Positions 24,325-32,726 of a stretch of DNA of 39,473 nucleotides are shown piece by piece. The first letter of the stretch is position 1. Each line of letters starts with the position of its first letter. The notes beneath the pieces are model-generated. The model was not told the origin of the DNA. It saw only the letters and a program-made list of their open reading frames with translations, and searched no databases. The position numbers were made by a program, and so were the translations under genes. The DNA is from Clostridia bacterium. GTDB lineage: Bacteria; Bacillota; Clostridia; Christensenellales; Aristaeellaceae. The stretch is taken from the NCBI GenBank assembly GCA_017936375.1, contig JAGBFR010000023.1:1-39473 (forward strand). Direction: 5' to 3'.

Positions 24325-26586
24325 GTGAGATACATCTGGCTGTTTGGCGAAAACCAGGGACGGACCGCCAACAACAATTCATTTTACTTCTGGCGGCATA
24401 TTGTGGGCCGGCACGACGACCTGGACGCGTACTTCGTGATGGAAAAAAACGAGCAGACGCTCGCCGCGTACAGGGGCTTTACCGACAGGGAAAAGCGATA
24501 TACCGTCTGGCGCAATTCCGCAAAGCACATTGCGCTCTTTCACCGGGCGGACATGCTCTTTGTCTCCCTGAGCTTTACGGATGTGCAGCCCGAGCGCATC
24601 GGCCCCAAATCGTATAAGCCCATGAACACGCAGCCGCTCGTCTACCTGCAGCATGGCACGCTGGCCATGAAGCGGCTGGAATACAGGAATTTCTACGCGA
24701 ACAACAGCCTCTTCCGCTGGGTGTACTACAACCCGAACATCCCGCAGAAGCTGATCGATATCAACGGCTTTAAGCCCTATCAGCTCATGGACGGCATGCA
24801 CCCGCCGCGCTATATGGAGATGATCCGCCGCGCGCGGGAGGCGGCGCCGCACAGGGAGCTGCGCATCCTGTGGTTCATGACGTGGCGCGAGTACTTCGGG
24901 GACAACTGGGAGACGCGCCGGTTCCTGAAGGACGTGCAGCGCGTGCTGACGGATCCGCGGCTGGCCGCCTTCCTGCGGGACAAGCCGGCGAAGATCCACA
25001 TCTGCCTGCACGATAAATTCACCGACGGGCAGACGGCGGCGCTGCGCGAGGCCGTGCGCGGCATCGAGGGCGTGGAACTGACCACGCCCAGGCAGATATC
25101 CGTCATGGACGCGCTGGCGCAGGACGATCTGCTGATCACGGACTATTCCTCGATCGGCTTTGACTTTACCTTCCTCAAAAAGCCGGTCATCCTCTACCAG
25201 AGCGACCTCAAATTCTACAGCGAGAAGCGCGCCTTCTACTGCGATATGGAGGAGATGGAGGCGGCGAGCCTGCACACGGCCGGCGAGCTGGTTTCGGCAA
25301 TCGTGGCCGGGGACTACGGGGTCAATCCGTTCTTCACCCGCAACATGCCCGAGCGGTGGGAGGGGGATGAGGAATTTGTCCTCTCCGGCGGGCATATTGA
25401 AAGGATGTACAGCGCGCTCTGGGAGATCCAGCGGCGCAGCGTCGCCTTCCTCGGCTATGACTTTTCCGGCATCGGCGGCACGGTCTTTGCCACCCGCGCG
25501 CTGGCGGAGGGGCTGCTGGAGGCGGGCTACACGGTGCGCATGATCACCTGCAAGCAGATGAAGGCGTGGCATTTCCCGGCGGGCGCGCCGATGCTGCCGA
25601 TGTACTTTCACTACAACCGGCATCTCATCGACCGGCTGAAGGTGAAGCTCATCCGGGGGAAGAAGCTCTACCGCCACCTCGCCTGCGACCCGGCGGTCCA
25701 TGCGATGGCCCCGGTATCGGGCGTCGGGATGACATACTGGATGAAGCGCATCCACGCGAGGACGGTTATCTCCACCCGCGAGAGCCTGCACTTCTTCTTA
25801 AAAGAGGCAGTCTCGCCGATGATTCAGAATAAGATTTACTTCTTCCACACCTCGGCGGAGGCGGTGGAGGGGCTTTTTCCCGGGGCGATGGCAAAGCTCG
25901 GTGCGCTGGGGCTTGAAAAGGCGGTCTTCGTCACCGAGCGCAACAGGCGGGCGCTCGCCGAGCGCTGCGGCTTTGCGCATGACGGGCCCTCGCTCGTGCT
26001 GGGCAATGCGCTTGACTCCGAGCGCAGCCTCGCGCGGGAGCAGGTCGCCCTGCCGCCCGAGCACGAGGGGACGCGGCTGTGCTGCCTGATGCGCCTTGGC
26101 CCGGAGCGCCGGGACGACGTCGCGCGCATGCTGCAGTTCGCCCGGTACGTAAAGGCGCAGGGGATAGCGGATATCCGCATTGACGTCTACGGCTCGGGCG
26201 AATGCACCGACATGCTGCGCGATGCGATTGAAGATGAAGAATTGGGCGGCGTGCTTGCCTACTGCGGGACGACGGGCAATGCCCGCGCGGTCTACGGCGC
26301 GCACGACGCGGCGGTCGACTTCTCCGCCGTGCAGTCCTTCGGGATGACGTATATCGAGGCGATCCTCTGCGGACGGATGGTCTTCTGCCGGATGAACGAG
26401 GGCAGCGGCGAGGTGCTCGCCGGGATGGACGAATGCTTCTATGAGACGGACGAGGAGCTGCTTGCCGGCGTCCGCGCGCTGAAGGCGCAGCGTCTTGACG
26501 ACCTGCTGCGCCGCTACGACGCGATCGCCGCGCGCTATTCGCGGCATGCGGTGACGAAGAAGTTCGTGGAGTTTATGGAGGGGTAA
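24325..26586 (+). CDS. TagF-like CDP-glycerol phosphotransferase fused to glycosyltransferase
   Basis: A 753-residue two-domain protein. Residues 1 to about 370 match CDP-glycerol:poly(glycerophosphate) glycerophosphotransferases: YLQHGTLAMK with the catalytic-type His, and LLITDYSSIGFDFTFLKKPVIL. Residues about 385-750 resemble a GT-B glycosyltransferase of the family 4 type, with FLGYDFSGIGGTVFATRALAEGLLEAG and a C-terminal SAVQSFGMTYIEAILCG acidic-helix motif. It could both add glycerol-phosphate (or another polyol-phosphate) and decorate it with sugar. The GTG at 24325 after GAGGGAGG is preferred; an ATG at 24295 overlaps the Stealth gene. No membrane segment is seen. Confidence 0.85.
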   Translation: MRYIWLFGENQGRTANNNSFYFWRHIVGRHDDLDAYFVMEKNEQTLAAYRGFTDREKRYTVWRNSAKHIALFHRADMLFVSLSFTDVQPERIGPKSYKPMNTQPLVYLQHGTLAMKRLEYRNFYANNSLFRWVYYNPNIPQKLIDINGFKPYQLMDGMHPPRYMEMIRRAREAAPHRELRILWFMTWREYFGDNWETRRFLKDVQRVLTDPRLAAFLRDKPAKIHICLHDKFTDGQTAALREAVRGIEGVELTTPRQISVMDALAQDDLLITDYSSIGFDFTFLKKPVILYQSDLKFYSEKRAFYCDMEEMEAASLHTAGELVSAIVAGDYGVNPFFTRNMPERWEGDEEFVLSGGHIERMYSALWEIQRRSVAFLGYDFSGIGGTVFATRALAEGLLEAGYTVRMITCKQMKAWHFPAGAPMLPMYFHYNRHLIDRLKVKLIRGKKLYRHLACDPAVHAMAPVSGVGMTYWMKRIHARTVISTRESLHFFLKEAVSPMIQNKIYFFHTSAEAVEGLFPGAMAKLGALGLEKAVFVTERNRRALAERCGFAHDGPSLVLGNALDSERSLAREQVALPPEHEGTRLCCLMRLGPERRDDVARMLQFARYVKAQGIADIRIDVYGSGECTDMLRDAIEDEELGGVLAYCGTTGNARAVYGAHDAAVDFSAVQSFGMTYIEAILCGRMVFCRMNEGSGEVLAGMDECFYETDEELLAGVRALKAQRLDDLLRRYDAIAARYSRHAVTKKFVEFMEG

Positions 26587-26611
26587 GCGCAAGGGAATCC
26601 TGCGCTGAGCC

Positions 26612-26641
26612 GGGAGGAGCAGAGCCCCTCCCCTACAAGGG
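26612..26641 (+). repeat. GC-rich hairpin repeat (family D), copy 2
   Basis: GGGAGGAGCAGAGCCCCTCC followed by CCTACAAGGG, matching 9666-9695 at nearly every base. Confidence 0.7.
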
Positions 26642-26674
26642 AAACAAGAACACCGCCGCAGCCCTGCCGCGCAG

Positions 26675-26743
26675 GAGCGCGGAAGAGACTTGTGCGGGCG
26701 GGTGGGGCCTGACAAAGCAGCCTGCGAAGCAGGCCGTAACCCT
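26675..26743 (+). repeat. family B repeat, internally deleted copy
   Basis: Both ends of family B are present. It starts GAGCGCGGAAG and CTTG-GCGGG, then jumps to GGGGCCTGACAAA, hairpin GCCTGC-GAA-GCAGGC and CGTAACCCT. About 95 internal bases found at 14890 and 29267 are missing. Confidence 0.65.
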
Positions 26744-26795
26744 GAGACGGAGAGTGCTCCGGCTGCAGGCGTGAACAAGAATACGAGGTAATCAT

Positions 26796-28043
26796 ATGAA
26801 AAGAACGATTCGCATTGCCGTGGCGGGCACGGGCTACGTGGGCCTGTCCCTCGCCGTGCTGCTGGCCCAGCGCCACGAGGTGACGGCGGTGGACATCATC
26901 GCCGAAAAGGTCGCGATGATCAACCGCAGGCAGTCGCCCATCGCGGACGCGGAGATCGAGCGCTTCTTCGCGGAGAAGGAACTTCGCCTCACCGCGACGC
27001 TCGACGGCGAGGCGGCCTATGCACAGGCGGACGTCGTCATCATCGCCGCGCCGACCAACTATGACTCCCGCCGCAGCTTCTTTGATACGTCCGCGGTGGA
27101 GAGCGTGATCGACATGGTCACCAGGGTCAACCCGCAGGCGGTCATCGTCATCAAGAGCACGATCCCCGTCGGATACACGCAGGCCGTGCGCGAGCGGACG
27201 GGGAACAAGAACATCCTCTTCAGCCCCGAGTTCCTGCGCGAGGGGCGCGCGCTGCATGACAATCTCTATCCCAGCCGCATCATCGTCGGCACGGACATGG
27301 AGGACGCGCAGCTGACCGCCGCGGCGGAGGATTTCGCCGCGCTGCTCGCCGAGGGCGCGCTGAAGGAGGATGTGCAGACGCTCGTCATGGGCTTTACGGA
27401 GGCGGAGGCGGTCAAGCTCTTTGCCAATACGTATCTGGCGCTGCGGGTGAGCTTCTTCAACGAACTGGACACCTACGCGGAGATCAAGGGCCTTGACACG
27501 CAGAAGATTATCGAGGGCGTATGTCTTGACCCGAGGATCGGAACGCATTATAATAATCCTTCCTTCGGCTACGGCGGGTACTGCCTGCCCAAGGATACCA
27601 AGCAGCTGCTGGCCAATTACGACGATGTGCCGCAGAATCTGATCGCCGCGATCGTCGAGGCGAACAGGACGCGCAAGGACTTCATCGCCGACCGCGTGCT
27701 CCAGAAGGCGGGCTACTACAGCTATTCCGAAAACGAATACGACGGCAGCCGCGAGCGCCATGCGGTCATCGGCGTCTACCGGCTGACGATGAAGGCGGGC
27801 AGCGACAACTTCCGCCAGAGCAGCATCCAGGGCGTGATGAAGCGCATCAAGGCTAAGGGCGCCGAGGTCGTGATCTATGAGCCGGCGCTGGAGGACGGGA
27901 CGACGTTCTTCGGCAGCCTGGTGGTGAATGACCTTGAGCGGTTCAAGGGCATGTGCGACGCGATCATCGCCAACCGCTACGACGCGCGACTTGACGATGT
28001 GCAGGATAAGGTCTATACGAGGGACCTCTTCCGCAGGGATTAA
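26796..28043 (+). CDS. UDP-glucose 6-dehydrogenase family protein
   Basis: A 415-residue nucleotide-sugar dehydrogenase. It has the N-terminal Rossmann motif [12 protein letters not shown] (GTGYVG at 11-16), [40 protein letters not shown], and the catalytic cysteine in [15 protein letters not shown] (Cys263). These fit the shorter bacterial UDP-glucose dehydrogenases that oxidise UDP-glucose to UDP-glucuronate using two NAD+. It probably supplies uronic acid for the surface polymer of the preceding genes. It is separated from them by 209 bases containing family D and B repeats. GAGGT precedes the ATG. Confidence 0.9.
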   Translation: MKRTIRIAVAGTGYVGLSLAVLLAQRHEVTAVDIIAEKVAMINRRQSPIADAEIERFFAEKELRLTATLDGEAAYAQADVVIIAAPTNYDSRRSFFDTSAVESVIDMVTRVNPQAVIVIKSTIPVGYTQAVRERTGNKNILFSPEFLREGRALHDNLYPSRIIVGTDMEDAQLTAAAEDFAALLAEGALKEDVQTLVMGFTEAEAVKLFANTYLALRVSFFNELDTYAEIKGLDTQKIIEGVCLDPRIGTHYNNPSFGYGGYCLPKDTKQLLANYDDVPQNLIAAIVEANRTRKDFIADRVLQKAGYYSYSENEYDGSRERHAVIGVYRLTMKAGSDNFRQSSIQGVMKRIKAKGAEVVIYEPALEDGTTFFGSLVVNDLERFKGMCDAIIANRYDARLDDVQDKVYTRDLFRRD

Positions 28044-28089
28044 GGGATGCCGCTCAGATCTGCGGCAGAGAAAGGATGACTTGATATTG

Positions 28090-29220
28090 ATGCATAATCA
28101 GAATATGGAAACTGCGCGCAGGCTGCAGCAGATCGGCCGTGCGTTCTGTATAGAGGGCCCGTTCTTCTCCTATGACGAGATCAAGATGGGCAACGTGAAC
28201 CACACCTACAAGGTCAATTACATCCGCGACGACGGCTCCGGCATGGCGAGAATCAAGTCCTATCTGGTGCAGCGAGTCAATACCTACGCCTTCCAGCACC
28301 CGATTGAGCTGATGCAGAACATCGACCGCGTGACGGAGTTCATCCGCAGGAGCTACCCGGACACGCCCTGTCTGCACTTCCATCACACCGCGGACAGGAA
28401 GAATTACCTCATGGACGAGGACGGATTCTGGCGGCTGAGCAATTATGTGCCGTCGGTGACGTTTGACTCCTGCGATGATCCGGCGGTTATCCGCAGCGCG
28501 GGCGAGGCGTTCGGCGATTTCCAGCTGATGCTCTCCGGCTTTGATGCGGAGCAGCTGTATTACACGATCCCCGACTTCCATAACACGCGCAAGCGCTATG
28601 CGCAGCTGCGCGAGGCCATCGAGGCCGACCCCTGCGGGCGCGCCGCCTCGGTGAAGGAGGAGATCGACTGGCTGTTCTCCGTGGAGGACACGGCCTGCAC
28701 GCTCACCGACATGGAGGAACGCGGCGAGCTGCCCCTGCGCGTGACGCACAACGACACGAAGATCAACAACGTGCTCTTTGATGTGGAGACGCATGAGCCG
28801 CTGGTGGTCATCGACCTTGACACCGTCATGCCCGGCCTGATCGGCCATGACTTCGGCGACGCCATCCGCTTCGCCGCCAACTTTGTCGAGGAGGACTGCC
28901 CGGACCCCGCGAAGGCCGGCCTCGATCTCAATGTCTTCTGGGCGTTTGCCGAGGGATTCCTGAGCAAGACCGCGCCCACCCTGACCGCCAATGAGACGGA
29001 TACCCTTGCGCTGAGCAGCTTCTCGCTCGCCTGCGAGCTGTCCACCCGCTTCCTGGCGGACTACATCATGGGCGACAAGTACTTCAAGATCAAGCACCCG
29101 CAGCACAACATCGAGCGCACCCGCTGCCAGATCGCGCTGGCGAAGGACATGCTGCGCAAGATGGACGCGATGAACGCCATCGTCAAGGAATGCGCGGCGA
29201 GGTATAAGGCGAAGGGGTAA
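28090..29220 (+). CDS. APH-fold phosphotransferase, N-acetylhexosamine kinase-like
   Basis: A 376-residue protein of the aminoglycoside-phosphotransferase/choline-kinase fold. The catalytic loop THNDTKINNVLFD and the metal site VIDLDTVMPGLIGHDFGDAIRFAAN resemble N-acetylhexosamine 1-kinase (NahK) and related sugar kinases more than drug-modifying enzymes. The N-terminus IGRAFCIEGPFFSYDEIKMGNVNHTYKV forms the nucleotide lobe. It likely phosphorylates a hexosamine or related sugar at C1. The start is uncertain: ATG 28090 lies 13 bases after AAAGGA, whereas an in-frame TTG at 28081 is only four bases after it. It follows the UDP-glucose dehydrogenase gene by 46 bases. Confidence 0.78.
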   Translation: MHNQNMETARRLQQIGRAFCIEGPFFSYDEIKMGNVNHTYKVNYIRDDGSGMARIKSYLVQRVNTYAFQHPIELMQNIDRVTEFIRRSYPDTPCLHFHHTADRKNYLMDEDGFWRLSNYVPSVTFDSCDDPAVIRSAGEAFGDFQLMLSGFDAEQLYYTIPDFHNTRKRYAQLREAIEADPCGRAASVKEEIDWLFSVEDTACTLTDMEERGELPLRVTHNDTKINNVLFDVETHEPLVVIDLDTVMPGLIGHDFGDAIRFAANFVEEDCPDPAKAGLDLNVFWAFAEGFLSKTAPTLTANETDTLALSSFSLACELSTRFLADYIMGDKYFKIKHPQHNIERTRCQIALAKDMLRKMDAMNAIVKECAARYKAKG

Positions 29221-29240
29221 GGAGACGCCCCGCCTCGGCA

Positions 29241-29405
29241 GAGCGCGGAAGCAGCTTGGGCGGGCTGGGCACCGAAGCCGAGCGCGCCCGGTGGGCGAAG
29301 CAGCGAGGCGGAGCGTGGGGAACTGCAAGGAGCGGTGGAACACCGCGACTATGCAGGCTCCCCGGAGGGGCCTGAACAAGTGGCATCGAAGATGCCGACA
29401 GCCCT
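29241..29405 (+). repeat. family B repeat, copy 3
   Basis: Runs from GAGCGCGGAAG through the 107-base core (29267-29373) to a terminal hairpin GGCATC-GAA-GATGCC and CAGCCCT. The terminal stem differs from that of the other two copies but still pairs. Confidence 0.75.
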
Positions 29406-29433
29406 GTATCGGGGAACGCTCCGCCTGCGGGCG

Positions 29434-29494
29434 GGAACCTCATCCGTCATTGCCTCCGGCAATGCCACCTTCCCCTCACAGGGGAAGGCTTTTG
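29434..29494 (+). repeat. two-hairpin repeat (family C), full copy
   Basis: ACCTCATCCGTC, hairpin ATTGCC-TCC-GGCAAT, then CCACCTTCCCC-TCACA-GGGGAAGGCTTTTGGG. With family B it fills the 317-base gap 29221-29537. Confidence 0.75.
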
Positions 29495-29537
29495 GGCTGA
29501 CGCGCACCCCTGCACTGACAGACAAAGGAGAATCACC

Positions 29538-31085
29538 ATGAGTAATCAACCTAAGTGGCTTGACAACGCCGTCTTCTACGAAATCTATCCCCAGTCGTTC
29601 AACGACACCAATGCCGACGGCATCGGCGATTTCCAGGGCATCATCGAGAAGCTCGACTATATCAAAGAGCTGGGCTGCAACGCCATCTGGATCAATCCGT
29701 GCTTCGCCTCGCCCTTCGGCGACGCGGGCTACGACGTGGCGGACTACTGCACCGCCGCGCCGCGCTACGGCACCAATGAGGACCTGCGCCGCCTCTTTGA
29801 CGAGGCGCACGCGCGCGGCATGCACGTGCTGCTCGACCTGGTGCCGGGCCATACGTCCGTGGAGCACCCGTGGTTCAAGGCGTCCATGAGCCCTGAGCGC
29901 AATGAATACACCGACCGCTATGTCTGGACGGACTCCATCTGGGAGCAGCCGGACGGCATGAACTGCATCCGCGGCATCTCCGACAGGGACGGCAGCTGCG
30001 CGGTCAACTTCTTCTCCAACCAGCCGGCGCTCAACTACGGCTTCTATAAGCCTGAGAAGCCGTGGCAGCAGGGCATGGACGACGAGGGCCCGCGCGCCAC
30101 GCTCGAGGCGCTCAAGGACGTCATGCGCTTCTGGCTGAAGATGGGCTGCGACGGCTTCCGCGTGGACATGGCCGGCTCCCTGGTCAAGAACGACGAGGAC
30201 GGCAAGGGCACCATCCGCCTGTGGCAGAATGTGCGCGAATTCCTCGACCGCGAGTTCCCCGCCGCCGCGATGGTCTCCGAGTGGGGCGAGCCGGACAAGT
30301 CGCTGCAGGGCGGCTTCCACATGGATTTCCTGCTGCACTTCGGCCCCTCGCGCTATAACGACCTCTTCCGCTGCGAGGAGCCGTTCTTCTCCGGCAGGGG
30401 CAAGGGCGATGTCTCCGCGTTTGTGGAAAAGTATCTGGAGAACTACGAGAAGTCCGAGCGCAAGGGTCTGATCTGCATCCCCTCCGGCAATCACGACATG
30501 GACCGCCTCGCGCGCTCCATCCATGGCGATAACCTCAAGGTGGCCTTTGCCTTCCTGCTCTCCATGCCGGGCGCGCCGTTCATCTATGCGGGCGATGAGA
30601 TCGGCATGCGCCATGTCGAGAATCTGGTTTCCGTCGAGGGCGGCTACAACCGCACCGGCGCGCGCTCCCCGATGCAGTGGGACAGCGGCGTGAACGCGGG
30701 CTTCAGCACCGCGGCGAAGGAGAAGCTCTACATCCCGCAGGATGAGAGCGCGGACAGGCCGACCGTCGAGGCGCAGATGGCGGACGAAGGCTCGCTCTGG
30801 CACGAGATTCACAGGCTGATCGGGGTGCGTCAGGCGCATGAGGCGCTGAAGAGCAAGGGCGAAATCGAGTTCGTCTATGCCGAGAAGGACGCCTATCCGC
30901 TGGCCTATGTGCGCAGCAGCGGCGAGGAGAAGATCCTCGTTATCATCAACCCGGCGGCGCGCGAGGTCAGCTTTGACTGCGCGCTCGCGCCGAAGGAGAC
31001 GATCTACCGCTTCGGCGGCGAGATTGCCTGCAAGGACGGGAAGATCACCGTCGCCCCGCAGACGGCGGCCTTCCTCGCGCTGTAA
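29538..31085 (+). CDS. alpha-amylase family glycoside hydrolase (GH13)
   Basis: A 515-residue cytoplasmic GH13 enzyme. It starts AVFYEIYPQSFNDTNADGIGD, the usual first strand of oligo-1,6-glucosidase-like enzymes. Region I is LLDLVPGHTS. The nucleophile is Asp210 in GFRVDMA, the acid/base Glu248 in SEWGEPD, and the transition-state stabiliser Asp320 in SGNHDMDR. A C-terminal beta domain follows about residue 430. There is no signal peptide. It would hydrolyse or transfer alpha-glucosidic linkages of small oligosaccharides; the exact substrate cannot be read. Histidine precedes the last aspartate as in active enzymes. AAAGGAG lies before the ATG and a terminator follows. Confidence 0.92.
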   Translation: MSNQPKWLDNAVFYEIYPQSFNDTNADGIGDFQGIIEKLDYIKELGCNAIWINPCFASPFGDAGYDVADYCTAAPRYGTNEDLRRLFDEAHARGMHVLLDLVPGHTSVEHPWFKASMSPERNEYTDRYVWTDSIWEQPDGMNCIRGISDRDGSCAVNFFSNQPALNYGFYKPEKPWQQGMDDEGPRATLEALKDVMRFWLKMGCDGFRVDMAGSLVKNDEDGKGTIRLWQNVREFLDREFPAAAMVSEWGEPDKSLQGGFHMDFLLHFGPSRYNDLFRCEEPFFSGRGKGDVSAFVEKYLENYEKSERKGLICIPSGNHDMDRLARSIHGDNLKVAFAFLLSMPGAPFIYAGDEIGMRHVENLVSVEGGYNRTGARSPMQWDSGVNAGFSTAAKEKLYIPQDESADRPTVEAQMADEGSLWHEIHRLIGVRQAHEALKSKGEIEFVYAEKDAYPLAYVRSSGEEKILVIINPAAREVSFDCALAPKETIYRFGGEIACKDGKITVAPQTAAFLAL

Positions 31086-31097
31086 AAGAGTATAAGA

Positions 31098-31127
31098 AAC
31101 ACCCGGTCTCATAAGAGGCCGGGTGTT
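31098..31127 (+). terminator. hairpin terminator after GH13 gene
   Basis: Perfect stem AACACCCGGTCTC-ATAA-GAGGCCGGGTGTT (one G-T pair). The following T-run is poor. Confidence 0.65.
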
Positions 31128-31140
31128 ATGCGTATGATGA

Positions 31141-31190
31141 AGCCCTCTCAGTCCCCTTCGGGGACAGCTCCCCCACAGGGGGAGCCAAGA
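31141..31190 (+). repeat. two-hairpin repeat (family A)
   Basis: CCCTCTCA, hairpin GTCCCC-TTCG-GGGAC, then CAGCTCCCCC-ACA-GGGGGAGCC. The stems differ from other family A copies but pair fully. Bases 31191-31339 contain nothing recognised. Confidence 0.65.
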
Positions 31191-31339
31191 GAGATGAAAG
31201 GTGATTCAGATATATGTCAGGATGTCTTTGCGGGCAGAGAAGGGGTGGTGGGGGCGAACGATAAGCCCCTGCCGGGTATGGGCGTGAGAAGCTGATTCCG
31301 GATGGACTGCAGATCAGGGTGGCGGGACAAGTGATGCGC

Positions 31340-31903
31340 TCAGCGCGAGAGCTCCCGGATCTTCTCGGCAATGACCTGCGCGGCCAGCAGCGAACCCACC
31401 TGCGAGGGATGATAATCATCCTCGGTATACAGGCTGAGCAGCCCGCTCACGGCGTCGAAGGCCTGCCCGACCTCCGCGACGGGGATGTCATTTTCCCTTG
31501 CTGCCATGTGATAGCCCTCCGTGAGCGCGATGAGCTGCGCCCGATAGGAAAGCCCCGTGGAGGCGAGGCGCTCGGTGCCGTCCCGATACGCCCACGTAGC
31601 ATAGAGCAGCGGCGTCGCGCCCGCGGCGCGGATGAGCGGGCAGAGCGCGCGCACGCTCGCAAGGAACTCCTCACGGCGCTCGTACGGGGCGCGGCTCTGC
31701 TCCTGCAGGACGACGAAGTCCCATTTTTCATTTGCGAGGGCGGGAAGGGTAATCTGCCCCATCTCCGCCTGCGGGTCGAGGTGCTCGGAAAGATACGCGC
31801 CGCCGCGGGTGTGGGAGACGACCGTCCAGCCGGTCAGCGCGGTGAGGATCATCGGCATGTTGTTGAAGTAGGTGAAGCTGTTGCCGAGCATGAGGATGCG
31901 CAT
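31340..31903 (-). CDS. SGNH/GDSL-type hydrolase
   Basis: A 187-residue protein with the SGNH fold. The N-terminal block is MRILMLGNSFTYFNNMP, with the nucleophilic Ser in GNSFT. The central WDFVVLQEQSRAP supplies the third block. The C-terminal DDYHPSQVGSLLAAQVI carries the Asp-x-x-His catalytic pair. Enzymes of this class deacylate or hydrolyse esters of carbohydrates and lipids; the substrate is unknown. No signal peptide is present. The ATG at 31903 follows AAGGAGG, and the longer in-frame extension to 31978 lacks a ribosome site. Transcribed opposite to its neighbours. Confidence 0.85.
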   Translation of the reverse strand: MRILMLGNSFTYFNNMPMILTALTGWTVVSHTRGGAYLSEHLDPQAEMGQITLPALANEKWDFVVLQEQSRAPYERREEFLASVRALCPLIRAAGATPLLYATWAYRDGTERLASTGLSYRAQLIALTEGYHMAARENDIPVAEVGQAFDAVSGLLSLYTEDDYHPSQVGSLLAAQVIAEKIRELSR

Positions 31904-31991
31904 GGGCGGGACCTCCTTGTCATTTGTCCTTGTGATGCATGTTATGGACATTATACAGGATGGCCGGGAGGGGCGCAAGGGCGAAGGGCGC

Positions 31992-32020
31992 TTGATATTT
32001 GATGCACATATGCGTATAAT
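31992..32020 (+). promoter_or_regulatory. promoter of small DUF4160-linked gene pair
   Basis: TTGATA (31992-31997), 17 bases, TATAAT (32015-32020). The start would fall near 32027, giving a leader of about 16 nt for the gene at 32043. Confidence 0.8.
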
Positions 32021-32042
32021 AGGATTAAGGATGGTGAGAAAA

Positions 32043-32315
32043 ATGATGTATCCGTTTATGACGCTGGATGATCAGACGGAGATTGTGCACTCTGAGATGC
32101 TGGATGATCAGCGCGTAAAGGTGTATCTGGAAAAGCCGGATGAGAAGGACTGCTTCCATTATGCGACGTGCTATCTGCCGGGGTATGAGTGGAAGGATGT
32201 CTTTGGATTTACGCAGGAGGATATCGCGCGGTATCAGGAGGTCATTGAATCCACGGCGCATCTGATTCTTGAGTTCTCCAAAGAGGGAGGCTTTGAGCAT
32301 GCCTCAGGTTTTTAA
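32043..32315 (+). CDS. small acidic protein paired with DUF4160 gene
   Basis: A 90-residue soluble protein without a domain I can name with certainty. It contains YPFMTLDDQTEIVHSEML, VKVYLEKPDEKDCFHYATCYLPG and a helical ESTAHLILEFSKEGG C-terminus. From memory, similar small proteins occur beside DUF4160 genes in other gut Clostridia; the coupling suggests a toxin-antitoxin-like pair, which is inference only. ATG 32043 is preferred because an in-frame ATG at 32031 would leave almost no leader after the promoter. Its 3' end overlaps the start of the DUF4160 gene by 17 bases. Confidence 0.7.
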   Translation: MMYPFMTLDDQTEIVHSEMLDDQRVKVYLEKPDEKDCFHYATCYLPGYEWKDVFGFTQEDIARYQEVIESTAHLILEFSKEGGFEHASGF

Positions 32316-32525
32316 GATCGGCTCATACTGGGTTTATTTCTGGTCGAATGAGAATAAGCCGCTTGAACCCGTGCATGTTCATATCGCGGAAGGCACTCCA
32401 TCCGCAAATGCGACGAAAATATGGATCACGCGCTGCGCAATATGATGAAGATTATTGAGGCGCGGAGCGGAGAAATTCTGCGGAAATGGCATGATTACTT
32501 TGGTGAGACGACGTTTTATTGTTAA
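32299..32525 (+). pseudogene. frameshifted DUF4160 gene
   Basis: The first frame encodes MPQVFKIGSYWVYFWSNENK, then PLEPVHVHIAEGTPSANATKIWIT, the start of a DUF4160 protein, and stops at 32443-32445 after 48 residues. The normal C-terminal half continues in another frame from 32424: DHALRNMMKIIEARSGEIL, then RKWHDYFGETTFYC, ending TAA at 32523-32525. About 15-20 residues that normally join the halves are absent, so this is a deletion with frameshift rather than a single-base error. GGATCAC at the junction (32423-32429) serves both halves, suggesting deletion between short repeats. Function is presumably lost. Confidence 0.82.
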
Positions 32526-32529
32526 TAGG

Positions 32530-32563
32530 AAAGAGGCGAAGCTCATGAGGGCTTCGCCTCTTT
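32530..32563 (+). terminator. terminator after DUF4160 pseudogene
   Basis: AAAGAGGCGAAGC-TCATGAGG-GCTTCGCCTCTTT, a perfect 13-bp stem with A and T feet. Confidence 0.88.
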
Positions 32564-32635
32564 AAATCGATTGAATTCGATGCTGTGCTTTGATTGCGGC
32601 GCGCACTGTTTCATGAGCTGTATCGTGAGTTTTTC

Positions 32636-32663
32636 TTGCTAAATAGCACAGGTGTGTTATAAT
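32636..32663 (+). promoter_or_regulatory. promoter of Sec-exported FMN/FAD reductase gene
   Basis: TTGCTA (32636-32641), 16 bases, TATAAT (32658-32663), about 65 bases before the start codon. Confidence 0.7.
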
Positions 32664-32726
32664 GATGACAAAAGTATCCTTGCGGAAATCCCGCAGGAAA
32701 AACGACACTTACAGGAGGAAACGAGA

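Noticed and set aside
28090-29220. Aminoglycoside-resistance phosphotransferase
   Set aside because: The catalytic loop and metal site resemble sugar kinases of the NahK type, and the neighbours are sugar-metabolism genes.
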